This document shows positions 17,763 through 26,751 of a stretch of DNA of 64,000 bases, piece by piece. Every line of letters begins with the position of its first letter. The first letter of the stretch is position 1. Both the position numbers and the translations under genes were made by a program. The DNA lies in NCBI GenBank assembly GCA_022563505.1, contig JADFNG010000002.1, forward strand, positions 1-64,000. Reading direction: 5' to 3'. A model generated the notes under the pieces. That model was not told the DNA's origin and did no database searches. It was given only the letters and a program-made list of their open reading frames with translations. The stretch comes from Pseudomonadota bacterium (GTDB lineage Bacteria; Pseudomonadota; Gammaproteobacteria; Steroidobacterales; Woeseiaceae).

Positions 17763-18122
17763 TCATTTTTGCTCAGTGCAAGTTGCAGTAGGAAAGAAAC
17801 ACAGCATGCGCAGGGGGGTGTCGCCGGTATTGCGCGTCAGGTGCAGTTCACCTGCCGGGACAAGAATGGTGTCTCCAGCCACAACCTTTGCTTCACCCTC
17901 GGCCGTACGCGTCGCGCCCTGGCCGGAGAGCACGTACATGCATTCTTCGAAATCATTATGCCGGTGTGGATTACGTGGCGATTCACCTGGCGTCGCGACC
18001 GGTATCTCCACCAGTCGCAACGTCACCTGGGCCGATCCGATCGCATTCGATACGATTTCGAGGGACTTCCGGCCGGGCAGATTGAGGTCTTTAGCGTCAC
18101 TCGGATGAATAATTTTCACCAT
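17763..18122 (-). CDS. Small cupin-domain protein
   Basis: 119 residues, a single cupin barrel. The first cupin motif is GESPRNPHRHNDFEECMYVL (metal-binding His, His and Glu), the second is AGDTILVPAGELHLTRNTG with its His. Such proteins isomerise or bind small acids or sugars, or act in regulation. GGAGAG lies six bases before the ATG. It sits between the 2-hydroxyacid dehydrogenase and the creatininase-family gene in the same operon. Confidence 0.85.
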   Translation of the reverse strand: MVKIIHPSDAKDLNLPGRKSLEIVSNAIGSAQVTLRLVEIPVATPGESPRNPHRHNDFEECMYVLSGQGATRTAEGEAKVVAGDTILVPAGELHLTRNTGDTPLRMLCFFPTATCTEQK

Positions 18123-18163
18123 TGCAGCTCTCCATTTGACGCCAGCGCAAAGTCTAGTCCGGG

Positions 18164-18976
18164 CTAGGCGCTCACGCCCCTGAGGTGCTTCACCTCGGCG
18201 ACGCCCTGCTGAATCTCTCCGAGGTATTTGAAGGTTGTCGTCGCTTCCGCCGCGATTGCATCCGCGATATCGCTCAGCATGCGCCGGCCTTTTTCAACCG
18301 TCGCATGTTCTGGACTGCCGTACCAACCCGTGGGCGCGATCGAGCGGATGTCCGTCAACACCGGCTGATAACTGCGGGTGCGCCTTAGCTTATCCATCTT
18401 CAAACCGAGCTTATGGTCGGATGAATAGTCAATCCGGTCAAGATGTACAAGGTCGGGTTTGTGGGCTAACACGGCCAGCGCCTCGATTTCACCGCCGTGC
18501 GTCAGGCCGCCGCAATCATGTCCCCAAAGTTCAGCCGCGACGTAACAGGCGTGGACGATAAAGACGGTCATTCCGTGCTCACGATGCAGCGCTTCAGCGG
18601 CAATGGACAGCGAGGCACTATTGCCCTCGTGCCAGTTCAGGATGAGCAACTGCTTTGCGCCATGGCGTGCTGTCGATACGCAGGTTTCGATGACCACGCG
18701 CATGTAGGTCTCGGGTGTCAGTGTGATTGTGCCCTCAAACGGCATGTGCATGGGTGTTACGCCGAGCGGTCCGCCGGGCAGAACCAGGCCGTTCATTCGC
18801 TCGGCCACCGCGTGGCCGATCACATTCGCCGCATAGATGTCGGTTCCGGTTGGCAGATGCGGTCCGTGTTGCTCGACACTGCCGGCCGGCAGGATTACGA
18901 GGGGGTTAGCTTGCAATTGCGCTGCGATCTCTGGTTGTGTGAGTTCGATAAAGTAGCGGCTGGATAATGTCTTCAT
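18164..18976 (-). CDS. Creatininase family amidohydrolase
   Basis: 270 residues. Metal-ligand motifs of the creatininase fold are visible: GSVEQHGPHLPTGTD near residue 32 and LNWHEGN near 113, plus THGGEIEAL near 160. Members hydrolyse cyclic or N-formyl amides (creatinine, formamidopyrimidines) or act in cofactor maturation such as mycofactocin. The start ATG overlaps the stop of the Gfo/Idh gene by four bases (ATGA), so the two are translationally coupled. Confidence 0.88.
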   Translation of the reverse strand: MKTLSSRYFIELTQPEIAAQLQANPLVILPAGSVEQHGPHLPTGTDIYAANVIGHAVAERMNGLVLPGGPLGVTPMHMPFEGTITLTPETYMRVVIETCVSTARHGAKQLLILNWHEGNSASLSIAAEALHREHGMTVFIVHACYVAAELWGHDCGGLTHGGEIEALAVLAHKPDLVHLDRIDYSSDHKLGLKMDKLRRTRSYQPVLTDIRSIAPTGWYGSPEHATVEKGRRMLSDIADAIAAEATTTFKYLGEIQQGVAEVKHLRGVSA

Positions 18977-20064
18977 ATGAAATTTACCTGGGGTGTTTCA
19001 ATGTTGGCCTGTGCGTCATCGAATATGTCCTGCAGTTTCACGGCGGCACCATTGTTCTCGATTGAACGCAACGCCGCGTACACCACCGCCACCGCGACGT
19101 TGCCGTTGGCGGCGCTCAATTCACAGCCGTTACCGCCCGCGCAAACTTCGGCAAACATTTCGAGTTCGTCCTGGAACATATCGCCCGGCGGGATTGTCAG
19201 GATTTCGCGTTTACTAAAGCCGTTCTTGCCGCGTTGAATATACAGTTCAGAGGTCTCATGAAGTTTATCCGGCGTATCCCAGGTGCTGAAATCCAGTTCG
19301 TAGTGCATCAATCCCTTTTGACCGAAGAGGCGAATGGAATAGATGCCCGGGGAGGTCCAGCACGATCCGACGTAGGCGACAGCACCGCTCTTGAATCTCA
19401 TCAGGGTCAGGGATTGATCGTCAACTTCGGCACCCACCGGTGACAACCTGGCGGCCATTGAGACAACCTCCTCAATTTCGCCACCCAGATAATGCAGCGC
19501 ATCAAATTGATGGGTGGCCAACTGCGACAATGGTCCGCCGGGTGCCTTGTCCCTGTACCAGCGCCAGGTGTCGGGCGTTAATTCGAGCGCTCTTTCGTTT
19601 GAGAAGTTCGCCTCGATCAGGGAGACCCGACCGATCTCGCCGCTGTCGATCGCCGCCTTGATCATGCGCGTGCCTTTGAGTAGTCGCGCACTGTGACCCA
19701 CCATCACCTGTATACCGTAGCGGTGCTGCAGAGCCTCGATCTGCAGGCCGTTTTCCAGCGTATTCGCAATCGGCTTCTCCGTGTAGATGTGCTTTCCCGC
19801 CCTGGCAACCTGCTCGGCAACCGGCAGATGCTGTTCATTGGGGACCGTGAGAATAATGCCCTTGATCTCGGGGTTGGCCAGCAATTCTTCCATGCTGTCC
19901 GCACAGGCAATATTGCAATCGTTCTGATACGCGTCCCGCTTCTCCTGAGAGCGGCTGAAACCACAGGCTATCTCCAGTTTTTCGGATTTCCCGGCGGCCC
20001 GTGTCAGGACTCTGGCCCAGCGGCCAAGACCGACAATGCCTAATTTTACGGACTTCGAACTCAT
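18973..20064 (-). CDS. Gfo/Idh/MocA family NAD(P)-dependent oxidoreductase
   Basis: 363 residues. The N-terminal Rossmann fold has GIVGLGRWARVLTRAA at about 10-25, and the family motif TEKPIANTLENG lies near residue 95 with the catalytic Lys; the C-terminal alpha/beta domain follows. Family members oxidise polyols, sugars or hydroxyacids. GAGG precedes the ATG by eight bases. It is the first gene of the operon Gfo/Idh - creatininase - cupin - 2-hydroxyacid dehydrogenase - TctC - TctA/B and faces a divergent FadR-type regulator across a 97-bp gap with a palindrome. Confidence 0.9.
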   Translation of the reverse strand: MSSKSVKLGIVGLGRWARVLTRAAGKSEKLEIACGFSRSQEKRDAYQNDCNIACADSMEELLANPEIKGIILTVPNEQHLPVAEQVARAGKHIYTEKPIANTLENGLQIEALQHRYGIQVMVGHSARLLKGTRMIKAAIDSGEIGRVSLIEANFSNERALELTPDTWRWYRDKAPGGPLSQLATHQFDALHYLGGEIEEVVSMAARLSPVGAEVDDQSLTLMRFKSGAVAYVGSCWTSPGIYSIRLFGQKGLMHYELDFSTWDTPDKLHETSELYIQRGKNGFSKREILTIPPGDMFQDELEMFAEVCAGGNGCELSAANGNVAVAVVYAALRSIENNGAAVKLQDIFDDAQANIETPQVNFI

Positions 20065-20123
20065 TGAGCGGACCTCGTATTGAACGTTGGTGCTAGAGTG
20101 CGGTTGAGGCGTATGATTATACG

Positions 20124-20138
20124 GTATTACGATAATAC
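20124..20138. promoter_or_regulatory. Inverted repeat, likely FadR-type GntR operator
   Basis: GTATTA-CGA-TAATAC is a perfect inverted repeat with a 3-base spacer, 24 bp before the GntR start and 60 bp before the divergent Gfo/Idh start. The position and AT-rich form suit autoregulation and control of the divergent operon. Confidence 0.6.
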
Positions 20139-20161
20139 AATCGAGGGATGGGCGTCAAAAC

Positions 20162-20854
20162 ATGGATCCAGACATCACCATCAAGAAGCAAGCCGCGCCG
20201 TTGCGGCAACAGGTTCTGGAAGCGCTGCGCCGTGCCATTGTCTCGGGCCGTCTTGCCCCCAAGCAGCGACTGACCGAGCGCGCGCTGATCGAGATGCTGG
20301 GCGTATCGCGGACGGTGATCCGTGAGGCACTGCGACAAATTGAGGCCGAGGGACTGATCGAAATCATCCCCAACAAGGGCCCGGTTGTACGTGAGTTAAG
20401 CCCGGCGGAGGCGAAGGATTTGTATCGAATCAGAGCTGTCCTGGAGGGTCTGGCCGCACGCCTGTTTGCTGAGAACGCGAGTGCCTCAATGGTCGACAAA
20501 CTCGACACCGCATTGGAAGCCGTGGTCCATGCCTACGGCGGTGACGGTGGTGAAGAAGCGCTTGAAGCCAAAACTCGATTTTACGATTTACTGTATGCGG
20601 GTGGCGAGAGTGAAACACTCGCATTGATGCTTGGCACGGTTCAGGCTCGCGTCTGGCGATGGCGGGCTGTCGGCCTGACCCACCCAAAGCGTGCCGCCGG
20701 CCGCTTGCGCGAAAGTGTGAAAAACTTGCGCTTGATGACAGCCGCCATCCGGGCCAAAGATGGTGCCGCGGCCGAAAAAATTGCACACGCGGAAGTAAGT
20801 AAGGCCGCGGAAGAGGTCATGCGCCTGATCGCTGCGGAGCAGGCGTCAAACTGA
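20162..20854 (+). CDS. GntR family regulator, FadR/FCD type
   Basis: 230 residues. The winged helix (about 10-75) reads LRRAIVSGRLAPKQRLTER and LGVSRTVIREALRQIEAEGLI. The C-terminal FCD domain (about 80-215) begins with RIRAVLEGLAARLFAENA and ends with the helix carrying a His typical of ligand or metal binding. FCD regulators commonly respond to sugar acids and carboxylates. It is divergent from the Gfo/Idh-to-TctA operon and is probably its regulator. A bidirectional terminator follows. Confidence 0.93.
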   Translation: MDPDITIKKQAAPLRQQVLEALRRAIVSGRLAPKQRLTERALIEMLGVSRTVIREALRQIEAEGLIEIIPNKGPVVRELSPAEAKDLYRIRAVLEGLAARLFAENASASMVDKLDTALEAVVHAYGGDGGEEALEAKTRFYDLLYAGGESETLALMLGTVQARVWRWRAVGLTHPKRAAGRLRESVKNLRLMTAAIRAKDGAAAEKIAHAEVSKAAEEVMRLIAAEQASN

Positions 20855-20860
20855 AGCGAA

Positions 20861-20894
20861 AAAATACGGCACCTCCGAAGAGATGCCGTATTTT
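20861..20894. terminator. Bidirectional rho-independent terminator
   Basis: AAAATACGGCA - 12-base loop - TGCCGTATTTT gives an 11-bp stem flanked by A- and T-runs on both sides. It serves both the plus-strand GntR gene and the converging TonB receptor gene. Confidence 0.85.
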
Positions 20895-20913
20895 GTTGTG
20901 CCAGTTTTGCTGC

Positions 20914-23463
20914 TTAGTTTCTGCCAAAGTGTGCTGAGAATTCGATGCCCCACCACGCGGGTCGGCCCAAACGCCACAGCCACACATTGCGGTCTGCCTC
21001 ACAGAATTCAATGTAACGCTCATCGGTGATATTGCCGCCGATGGCCGCTACCTGCCAGTCACCCTCTCCGTGTCGGTACGTAACCCGGGCATCAAGTGTC
21101 GAATACGCGCCCTGGTGACAACCGGAGTCCGGTGCGTTCTTCGGCCAGTTGCCTGTTTCGGCCGCCCATTCATACTCATCCTGCCAGTTCAAATTGAGCC
21201 GTGGCGTGATCGAGCCGCCCCCGGCCAACTGGAACGCATGCTGAACCGCAAGGTTGATCGTCATGTCCGGCGTAAAGTCGTTGACGAGGAACTGCGTCTT
21301 GTCGATGATCGTGCCCGGGTTTGTCGGGTCCTCAAATTCGTACTTGTCAAACTTATTCTTGATGATCCCGATATCAAGAGAGACGAAGCCACCGTCCCAG
21401 AAGGCTCCGCGCAGTTCTAACTCCAATCCGCTGATGGACGACTTGGCAATGTTGGTGACCAGCTCAACGGGGTCTTCGGTGCCAAACTCGCCATCCGGGT
21501 TGGCGAGCTCGAAGGACTTCTGCTGATCCTGATAATCCATGAAGAACACATCAGCCATGAGTTGTACTTTGCCATCCATGAACTGGCCCTTGAAGCCGAT
21601 TTCAAAGTTGGCGACATGTTCCGGACCGTAGGTCAGGTCCGGCCCACCGGTCGGCAAGTTGGCGTTGACCTCGGTATTGAAGCCACCCGTCAGGAACCCC
21701 TCTGAGTAAAGGGCGTAGAACATGCCGCTGTGCAGCACGTCACCCGACTCCAGGTTTCGGGTCAGGCTCACCATCGGAGTAAATTCCGAGAAAGTTTTGG
21801 CCGCCTGATTGAAGAAGCCTGTGTCGTTAACGTGCGCCAGATCAACGGGCAGTGTAAACGCACACATGTTCAGTGGGTCGAGGCTGAGGTCGCAACCCGT
21901 GGAAGCAAACTCGAAGTTGTGGAATTCGCGATCATCCTCCGTATATCGTCCACCCACATCAAGGGTCCATTGGTCATTGATATCAAAGGTCACGTGGCCG
22001 AAGACGCCAATGGATTTGTTCCAGACGCTGACCTCGCCGCCGAATGGCCCGGGGCCGAACGGGTTAAGCCGGGGACCGTCAGGCCACAAACCCGTGCCGT
22101 TAGGATTATCCGGTACCAATTCGAAATGCAGGCCCGTATCAACACAGGTGACGCTGTCTACGGCACCGTTATCCACGAACAGGTCATAACACGTATTCGA
22201 ACCGTTAAACGCGGTTTCATCGAAATAGTTCACGCCCACCGTAAAATGCAGCTGATCATTTACCTGCGCCTCGAAGATCAATTCCAGGCCAATGGTCTCA
22301 TTGCTTTGGCCGGCCGTAGAGCCAGTGCCGATGGCATCGAGTGGCCACGAACTGTAGTCACGATCCGCGAAGTAGTTGTATTGCATGTCGCGGTAGGACG
22401 CCCTGAAATTGACGGTCGCATTTTGCATCGACCCAAGGGGTCCGTCGGAATCCCATTGGACTCCGAGTGAAAAGATATCCTCATCGACATCCGAAAACGT
22501 GTTCTTGTCGACGGAATTCACAAAATCGCCAGCCGCGACATCCGCATCGCAGATAGCAAAAAAGTCCTCTCTGGCTCCAGTGTAGAGGCGTCGCTCCAGG
22601 TTACCGGCACCACCGCCCCACTGCGGGGCGTCGCGCTTAATGTTCTGACATTGCCCACCGAGGTTGTCATCTCTTTTCTTCGATGTGGAACCGGTAATAT
22701 CGACCGTCCAGTTCGCATTCGGCTGGAACCTGATGGCAGCCCGGAATGATAGCGTATCCCTGAAGCCGGAATCTCTGTTCAGGTTCTGATTGTAGTAATA
22801 ACCGTCAAATGTTTCCGATGCCGCACTGAAGCGCCCGAAAACCGTGTCGCTGAATGGCACGTTGACCATTGCCCGGAAATCTTCCTGACCGTCTGCAGCC
22901 AGACGCGCCAGCACGCTCGAATCGAATTCCGGTTGCGGTTTCCTGGAGATGATATTGACCAGGCCACCGGTGACATTCTTACCGAACAAGGTGCCTTGCG
23001 GTCCACGCAACAACTCGATGCGTTCGATGTCGACCGTGCTCATGTAACCACCCAGTGACGTCGGAATATAGTGGCCGTCGATATACATGCCGGAGCCAAA
23101 GACGAATACCGGATCCGGAAAACCGCCGCCGATGCCGCGAATGACGACACGCGTGTTGTTGGCACGGTCATCGGTCGTCAGTGTCACATTCGGTATGAAT
23201 TTGCTGACCTGTTCGATGTTATAGACACCCTGTATCTGCATCTGCTCGCCCGTCATCGCCGAAATGGACATCGGCTGGTCGAGCAATCGCTCCTCGCGCC
23301 GCCGGGCCGAGACGATGATTTCGTCCAGCAAGGCATCCGCCGAGGCGGTTCTGCTATCGTCCTGAGCAGCGGCTGTTGTCGAGAAAAACAACAGAACGGC
23401 CGCAAGGAGCGTCATACCTCCAAAAAAAATAGTTTTAATTCTGGTCACTAATTCGCTGTTCAT
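20914..23463 (-). CDS. TonB-dependent outer-membrane receptor
   Basis: 849 residues. Signal peptide to about residue 33, then a TonB-box-like DEIIVSARRREERLLDQP, a plug domain (about 60-170; VVIRGIGGGF, ELLRGPQGTLFGKNVTGGLVNI) and a 22-strand-type barrel ending in an aromatic-rich strand (WWGIEFSAHF). It imports a bulky or scarce ligand across the outer membrane using TonB energy. Paired cysteines lie in extracellular-loop regions (for example GGQCQNI and AICDAD). GAGGTG lies seven bases before the ATG. The only perfect copy of the window's operator (F) lies 167 bp upstream. The ligand is unknown. Confidence 0.95.
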   Translation of the reverse strand: MNSELVTRIKTIFFGGMTLLAAVLLFFSTTAAAQDDSRTASADALLDEIIVSARRREERLLDQPMSISAMTGEQMQIQGVYNIEQVSKFIPNVTLTTDDRANNTRVVIRGIGGGFPDPVFVFGSGMYIDGHYIPTSLGGYMSTVDIERIELLRGPQGTLFGKNVTGGLVNIISRKPQPEFDSSVLARLAADGQEDFRAMVNVPFSDTVFGRFSAASETFDGYYYNQNLNRDSGFRDTLSFRAAIRFQPNANWTVDITGSTSKKRDDNLGGQCQNIKRDAPQWGGGAGNLERRLYTGAREDFFAICDADVAAGDFVNSVDKNTFSDVDEDIFSLGVQWDSDGPLGSMQNATVNFRASYRDMQYNYFADRDYSSWPLDAIGTGSTAGQSNETIGLELIFEAQVNDQLHFTVGVNYFDETAFNGSNTCYDLFVDNGAVDSVTCVDTGLHFELVPDNPNGTGLWPDGPRLNPFGPGPFGGEVSVWNKSIGVFGHVTFDINDQWTLDVGGRYTEDDREFHNFEFASTGCDLSLDPLNMCAFTLPVDLAHVNDTGFFNQAAKTFSEFTPMVSLTRNLESGDVLHSGMFYALYSEGFLTGGFNTEVNANLPTGGPDLTYGPEHVANFEIGFKGQFMDGKVQLMADVFFMDYQDQQKSFELANPDGEFGTEDPVELVTNIAKSSISGLELELRGAFWDGGFVSLDIGIIKNKFDKYEFEDPTNPGTIIDKTQFLVNDFTPDMTINLAVQHAFQLAGGGSITPRLNLNWQDEYEWAAETGNWPKNAPDSGCHQGAYSTLDARVTYRHGEGDWQVAAIGGNITDERYIEFCEADRNVWLWRLGRPAWWGIEFSAHFGRN

Positions 23464-23630
23464 TGGTATTCACCTCAAATGATTAATTTGCCCCGTCAAA
23501 AACCAAGGAAAAATACGTCCTATGTGGTTACTCAGAACATCGTCGCTGCGTATTCAGGACTCTCCCACCTTGGTGATTCAAGGTTTGCCTGATTGATCCC
23601 CCGCCTGACTTGCCCTTACTCGCAATTTGC

Positions 23631-23644
23631 TGCAAACGTTTGCA
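23631..23644. promoter_or_regulatory. LacI-type operator F (perfect palindrome)
   Basis: TGCAAACGTTTGCA, the only fully symmetric copy of the window's operator, 167 bp upstream of the TonB receptor start. Confidence 0.88.
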
Positions 23645-23756
23645 CACGTACAGACACTACCACACAGGAAACTGGCGATGCAAGCTCGCCGCAACGGCTG
23701 CAGCAGCCCCTGTAATCCCTGGGTTCTCACCCTGCGCCACGGTATCGGGAGTGGCA

Positions 23757-23793
23757 CCGGCGTGGCGCAGAAAACGCCGGTCTCACAGTGAGA
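23757..23793 (-). terminator. Possible terminator hairpins after AraC gene
   Basis: Just past the AraC stop (minus strand) come TCTCACTGTGAGA and then CCGGCGT - loop - ACGCCGG, a 7-bp GC-rich stem with a 10-base loop. No long T-run follows, so termination is only likely, not clear. Confidence 0.4.
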
Positions 23794-23798
23794 GAAGC

Positions 23799-24935
23799 TT
23801 AATCGCCGCGCTTTAACGACTCGGAGGGAAGCTCACCGAATTCCCGTCGGTAGTCGCGCGCGAAACTGCTGAGGTGATAGAAGCCCCAATTTGCTGCGAT
23901 ATCGCCGACATATTCGCCTTCGGGGCTGGCGGCAAGCAGGTCTTCCCGGCATCGGCACAGTTTCACCCGCTTCAGGTACGCCATGGGTCCAATGCCGTGC
24001 GCCCGGCTGAAACTCGAATACAAAGTCCGCGCCGACATGCCGGAAACCTCAACAAGGTCGGTCAGCGTGAGGTCTCTGTGCACGTTATCTTCGATGTAGG
24101 ACGTGACACGCCGGGCAACCGCCGAAACCGGGCCCGTTCGCCGCGCTTGCTTGTATTCCCGATATAACTCCGGGCAAGCATCAGCAAATGCAAACCACAT
24201 CGCCTCTTCAAGGCGGGTAATGACGGTGTCACGTTGTGGGCTCTCACACCCTCGCTCACCCAGCGCTTTACACAGTGCACCCAGGATCGACGCAAACACA
24301 CTAAACTGCTCGCCGGACAGGTCCAGCATGAGGCTGAAAGACTTCTCGGGCGGAATCAGGAAATCGATTTTGTCGCCCACGAAACGCTCGAAGCCTGCGG
24401 CAGACAGGCTGGCGACGATCGCCACATAATTGGCTGATCGCCATATATCGTAGACAGATCCGGCCGAACTCAGACGCGCAAATGGCGGCTTCGTTCTGAC
24501 CTTACCGGACTCGGTGATGATGAGTTGACTGCCTGACAAGGGAATCGCCAACGAATAATAGTTGATACGCGCCGGCGTTCTCATCCTCGTTTCGACATTG
24601 TTAAACGTCAAACCGATTTCAGAGTACTTGAGGCGCGCTCGGCGAAGCTCGATGAAGGGGGTTGGCTCGTTTGCCAACGCCTCAAATGTTCGCGGCTCGG
24701 AGATTGAGCTTACGGCTGCGCTGGCGCGCGCAAAGTCGCTGCCTTTATAGATGCAGTTATCTTCCAGCGGCAGCTTCTCCGGGTCGAGGCCCAAAGTAGC
24801 AACAATTTTTTTGTCCAGTCGGACGCGGCTGAGCAAAGCGTCGGCTGTGCGGGCTTGTAGTGACATGAGTTTATTGTTTGGGTTGCTCAGCATTATGCAG
24901 TATTTTGCCACTCTCACGGTATCGATTGCAGTCAT
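23799..24935 (-). CDS. AraC family transcriptional regulator
   Basis: 378 residues. The C-terminal 100 residues hold the two helix-turn-helix motifs of AraC (LTLTDLVEVSGMSARTLYSSF and VGDIAANWGFYHLSSFARDYRREFGELPSE). The N-terminal part (about 45-230) fits the AraC_binding_2 type sensor domain seen in regulators of aromatic and hydrocarbon genes. The start may be ATG 24935 or an internal ATG (24893, 24866). It is divergent from the GST operon across a 40-bp gap and is the likely activator of it. Confidence 0.9.
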   Translation of the reverse strand: MTAIDTVRVAKYCIMLSNPNNKLMSLQARTADALLSRVRLDKKIVATLGLDPEKLPLEDNCIYKGSDFARASAAVSSISEPRTFEALANEPTPFIELRRARLKYSEIGLTFNNVETRMRTPARINYYSLAIPLSGSQLIITESGKVRTKPPFARLSSAGSVYDIWRSANYVAIVASLSAAGFERFVGDKIDFLIPPEKSFSLMLDLSGEQFSVFASILGALCKALGERGCESPQRDTVITRLEEAMWFAFADACPELYREYKQARRTGPVSAVARRVTSYIEDNVHRDLTLTDLVEVSGMSARTLYSSFSRAHGIGPMAYLKRVKLCRCREDLLAASPEGEYVGDIAANWGFYHLSSFARDYRREFGELPSESLKRGD

Positions 24936-24975
24936 CTGTTAGCGGGAACCAGCAGGGATCAGATACCATTGGCGA

Positions 24976-25770
24976 ATGCTGGAACTTTATCACTACGACC
25001 ATTCGACGGCAGCACAAAAAATCAGAATTGCGCTGGCTGAGAAGCAACTCGAATGGCAAAGCCATCATCTCGATACGTCGGTCGCGAAACGCGAGCATTT
25101 TTCAGCGGAGTATTTGAAAATGAATCCGCGCGGCATCGTCCCGACGCTGGTTCATGACGGCACCGTCATTCGCGAATCTCAGGTCATTCTCGAATATCTG
25201 GATGACGCATTTCCGCAACTGCCGTTGCGGCCCGCAAGCGCCAGTGGCAAAGCAGCCATGCGTCTCTGGACAAAACTGATCGACGAAGGTTTGCACGTAA
25301 ATAGCCGCGTCGTCGGAATGTGCATTGTTGTTCGCCACGCAAAAACTGCCGCCGGTCCTGAAGTGCTAAAGAAATACCTCGAAGAGATGCCCGAGATCGT
25401 TCGAAAAACAAACGATCGCATCAATATCGATAAGGGCCTGGACTCGCCGCTGTTGCCACCCGCAATTCGCTATTTCAAGACTGTCTTTGCAGACATGAAC
25501 GCAACGCTGGCCAATTCACCGTGGCTGGCGGGGGAAATGTTTTCGCTCGCTGACATCTCGCTTGGAGTCTACGTCACGCGTCTCAAGAGTTTCCAGATGG
25601 CGCCGCTGTGGGGCGATCTGCATCACCTGAACGCATGGCACGGTCGCTTCATTGCTCGACCATCGTATGCAACGGGTGTCACAGAATGGGGTGACAAGAC
25701 GACTGCAAAACGCAAAAGCCATGGCATTGAGGCCTTCGAAAAGGTCAGTGAGCTCTGGAATGCAGCATAA
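24976..25770 (+). CDS. Glutathione S-transferase family protein (LigF-like)
   Basis: 264 residues. The N-terminal thioredoxin-like domain (1-80) has MNPRGIVPTLVHDG and the glutathione-binding RESQVILEYLDD; the helical C-terminal domain follows (LAGEMFSLADISLGVYV). From memory the PRG-VP-L-HDG-V--ES--I-EYL-D-FP core and MRLWTKLIDE resemble LigF, the glutathione-dependent beta-etherase of lignin-fragment breakdown; this was not searched. It heads an operon with glutathionyl-hydroquinone reductase and a TTT transporter (12-bp spacing to the next gene). Confidence 0.88.
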   Translation: MLELYHYDHSTAAQKIRIALAEKQLEWQSHHLDTSVAKREHFSAEYLKMNPRGIVPTLVHDGTVIRESQVILEYLDDAFPQLPLRPASASGKAAMRLWTKLIDEGLHVNSRVVGMCIVVRHAKTAAGPEVLKKYLEEMPEIVRKTNDRINIDKGLDSPLLPPAIRYFKTVFADMNATLANSPWLAGEMFSLADISLGVYVTRLKSFQMAPLWGDLHHLNAWHGRFIARPSYATGVTEWGDKTTAKRKSHGIEAFEKVSELWNAA

Positions 25771-25782
25771 CGGCAGGCAAAC

Positions 25783-26751
25783 ATGGGCTTTCTGATCCAT
25801 GGCGAGTGGCACGACAAATGGCGTGACTCGGAAGCGAAAGACGGCAGCTTCGTCCGCCCCGATGCCAAAATTCGTAACTGGATCACGGCAACCGGTGAGC
25901 CGGGACCGTCCGGCGACGGCGGCTTCAAGGCGGAGGCCAATCGCTATCATCTGTACATCGCCAATTCCTGTCCATGGGCCCACAGAGCCGTCATCTTCCG
26001 ACACCTGAAAGGGCTTGAGGACATTATCAGTGTGTCCGTCGTCAATGCGATTTCCGGCGCTGACGGCTGGACCTTCGAGGCAGGCCACGGCGTCGTCCCG
26101 GACCCGGAGTTTGGGGCGGCGTTCCTGTACGAGATTTACCAGCAATCAGATTCAACCTATACCGGACAGGTGACGGTGCCGACACTTTGGGACAAGGCAC
26201 AGAAAAAACTCGTCTCCAATGAATCCGGCGAAATCATCAGAATGTTCAACAGCGCGTTCGACGACATCGGCGCAACAGAGGGTGACTACTACCCCGAAAA
26301 ATTGCGTGCAGAAATCGACGCGGTCAACGAGCTGGTCTACGGTGCCGTCAACAACGGTGTTTATCGCGTGGGATTCGCAATATCGCAGCAAGCCTACGAA
26401 GAGGCATACGGAAACCTCTTCGCCGCGCTCGATCAACTCGAAGAGCGCCTGGCGCGCCAAACGTTCCTCGTCGGCGAGCAACTGACCGAAGCCGACTGGC
26501 GGCTATTCACGACGCTCGTGCGATTCGATTACGTTTACTACGGCGCATTCCGCTGTAACAAGCGACGCATTGTCGACTATCCGCATCTCTGGCGATTTGT
26601 TCGTCAGCTGTACGCAATGCCCGGCATCGCGGACACGACGGATGTCTGGTCGATAAAAGCGCATTATTACGCAAGCGGCAAACTGCTGAAGCAAACGCAG
26701 ATCGTTCCGCTTGGCCCGGAAATTGATTTTCTCAGTGAGCTCCCGAAATGA
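25783..26751 (+). CDS. Glutathionyl-hydroquinone reductase (YqjG/PcpF/ECM4 family)
   Basis: 322 residues. The active site NSCPWAHRAVIF (Cys near residue 65) is the CPWA motif of Xi-class GSTs, which reduce S-glutathionyl-hydroquinones to hydroquinones in the cytoplasm. SNESGEIIRMFN is the glutathione-binding Glu-Ser region, and the C-terminal LTEADWRLFTTLVRFD, YPHLWRFVRQLY are characteristic of the class. It sits 12 bp after the GST and overlaps the next gene by four bases (ATGA). The pairing implies removal of glutathione from an aromatic or quinone adduct. Confidence 0.93.
   Translation: MGFLIHGEWHDKWRDSEAKDGSFVRPDAKIRNWITATGEPGPSGDGGFKAEANRYHLYIANSCPWAHRAVIFRHLKGLEDIISVSVVNAISGADGWTFEAGHGVVPDPEFGAAFLYEIYQQSDSTYTGQVTVPTLWDKAQKKLVSNESGEIIRMFNSAFDDIGATEGDYYPEKLRAEIDAVNELVYGAVNNGVYRVGFAISQQAYEEAYGNLFAALDQLEERLARQTFLVGEQLTEADWRLFTTLVRFDYVYYGAFRCNKRRIVDYPHLWRFVRQLYAMPGIADTTDVWSIKAHYYASGKLLKQTQIVPLGPEIDFLSELPK

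Larger units (their letters stand above)
23464..23798. other. Intergenic region between TonB receptor and AraC genes
   Basis: This 335-bp stretch has no convincing ORF. It holds the TonB receptor leader and operator F at 23631-23644. Its right end (23757-23793) holds two short inverted repeats just after the AraC stop codon. Confidence 0.7.
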
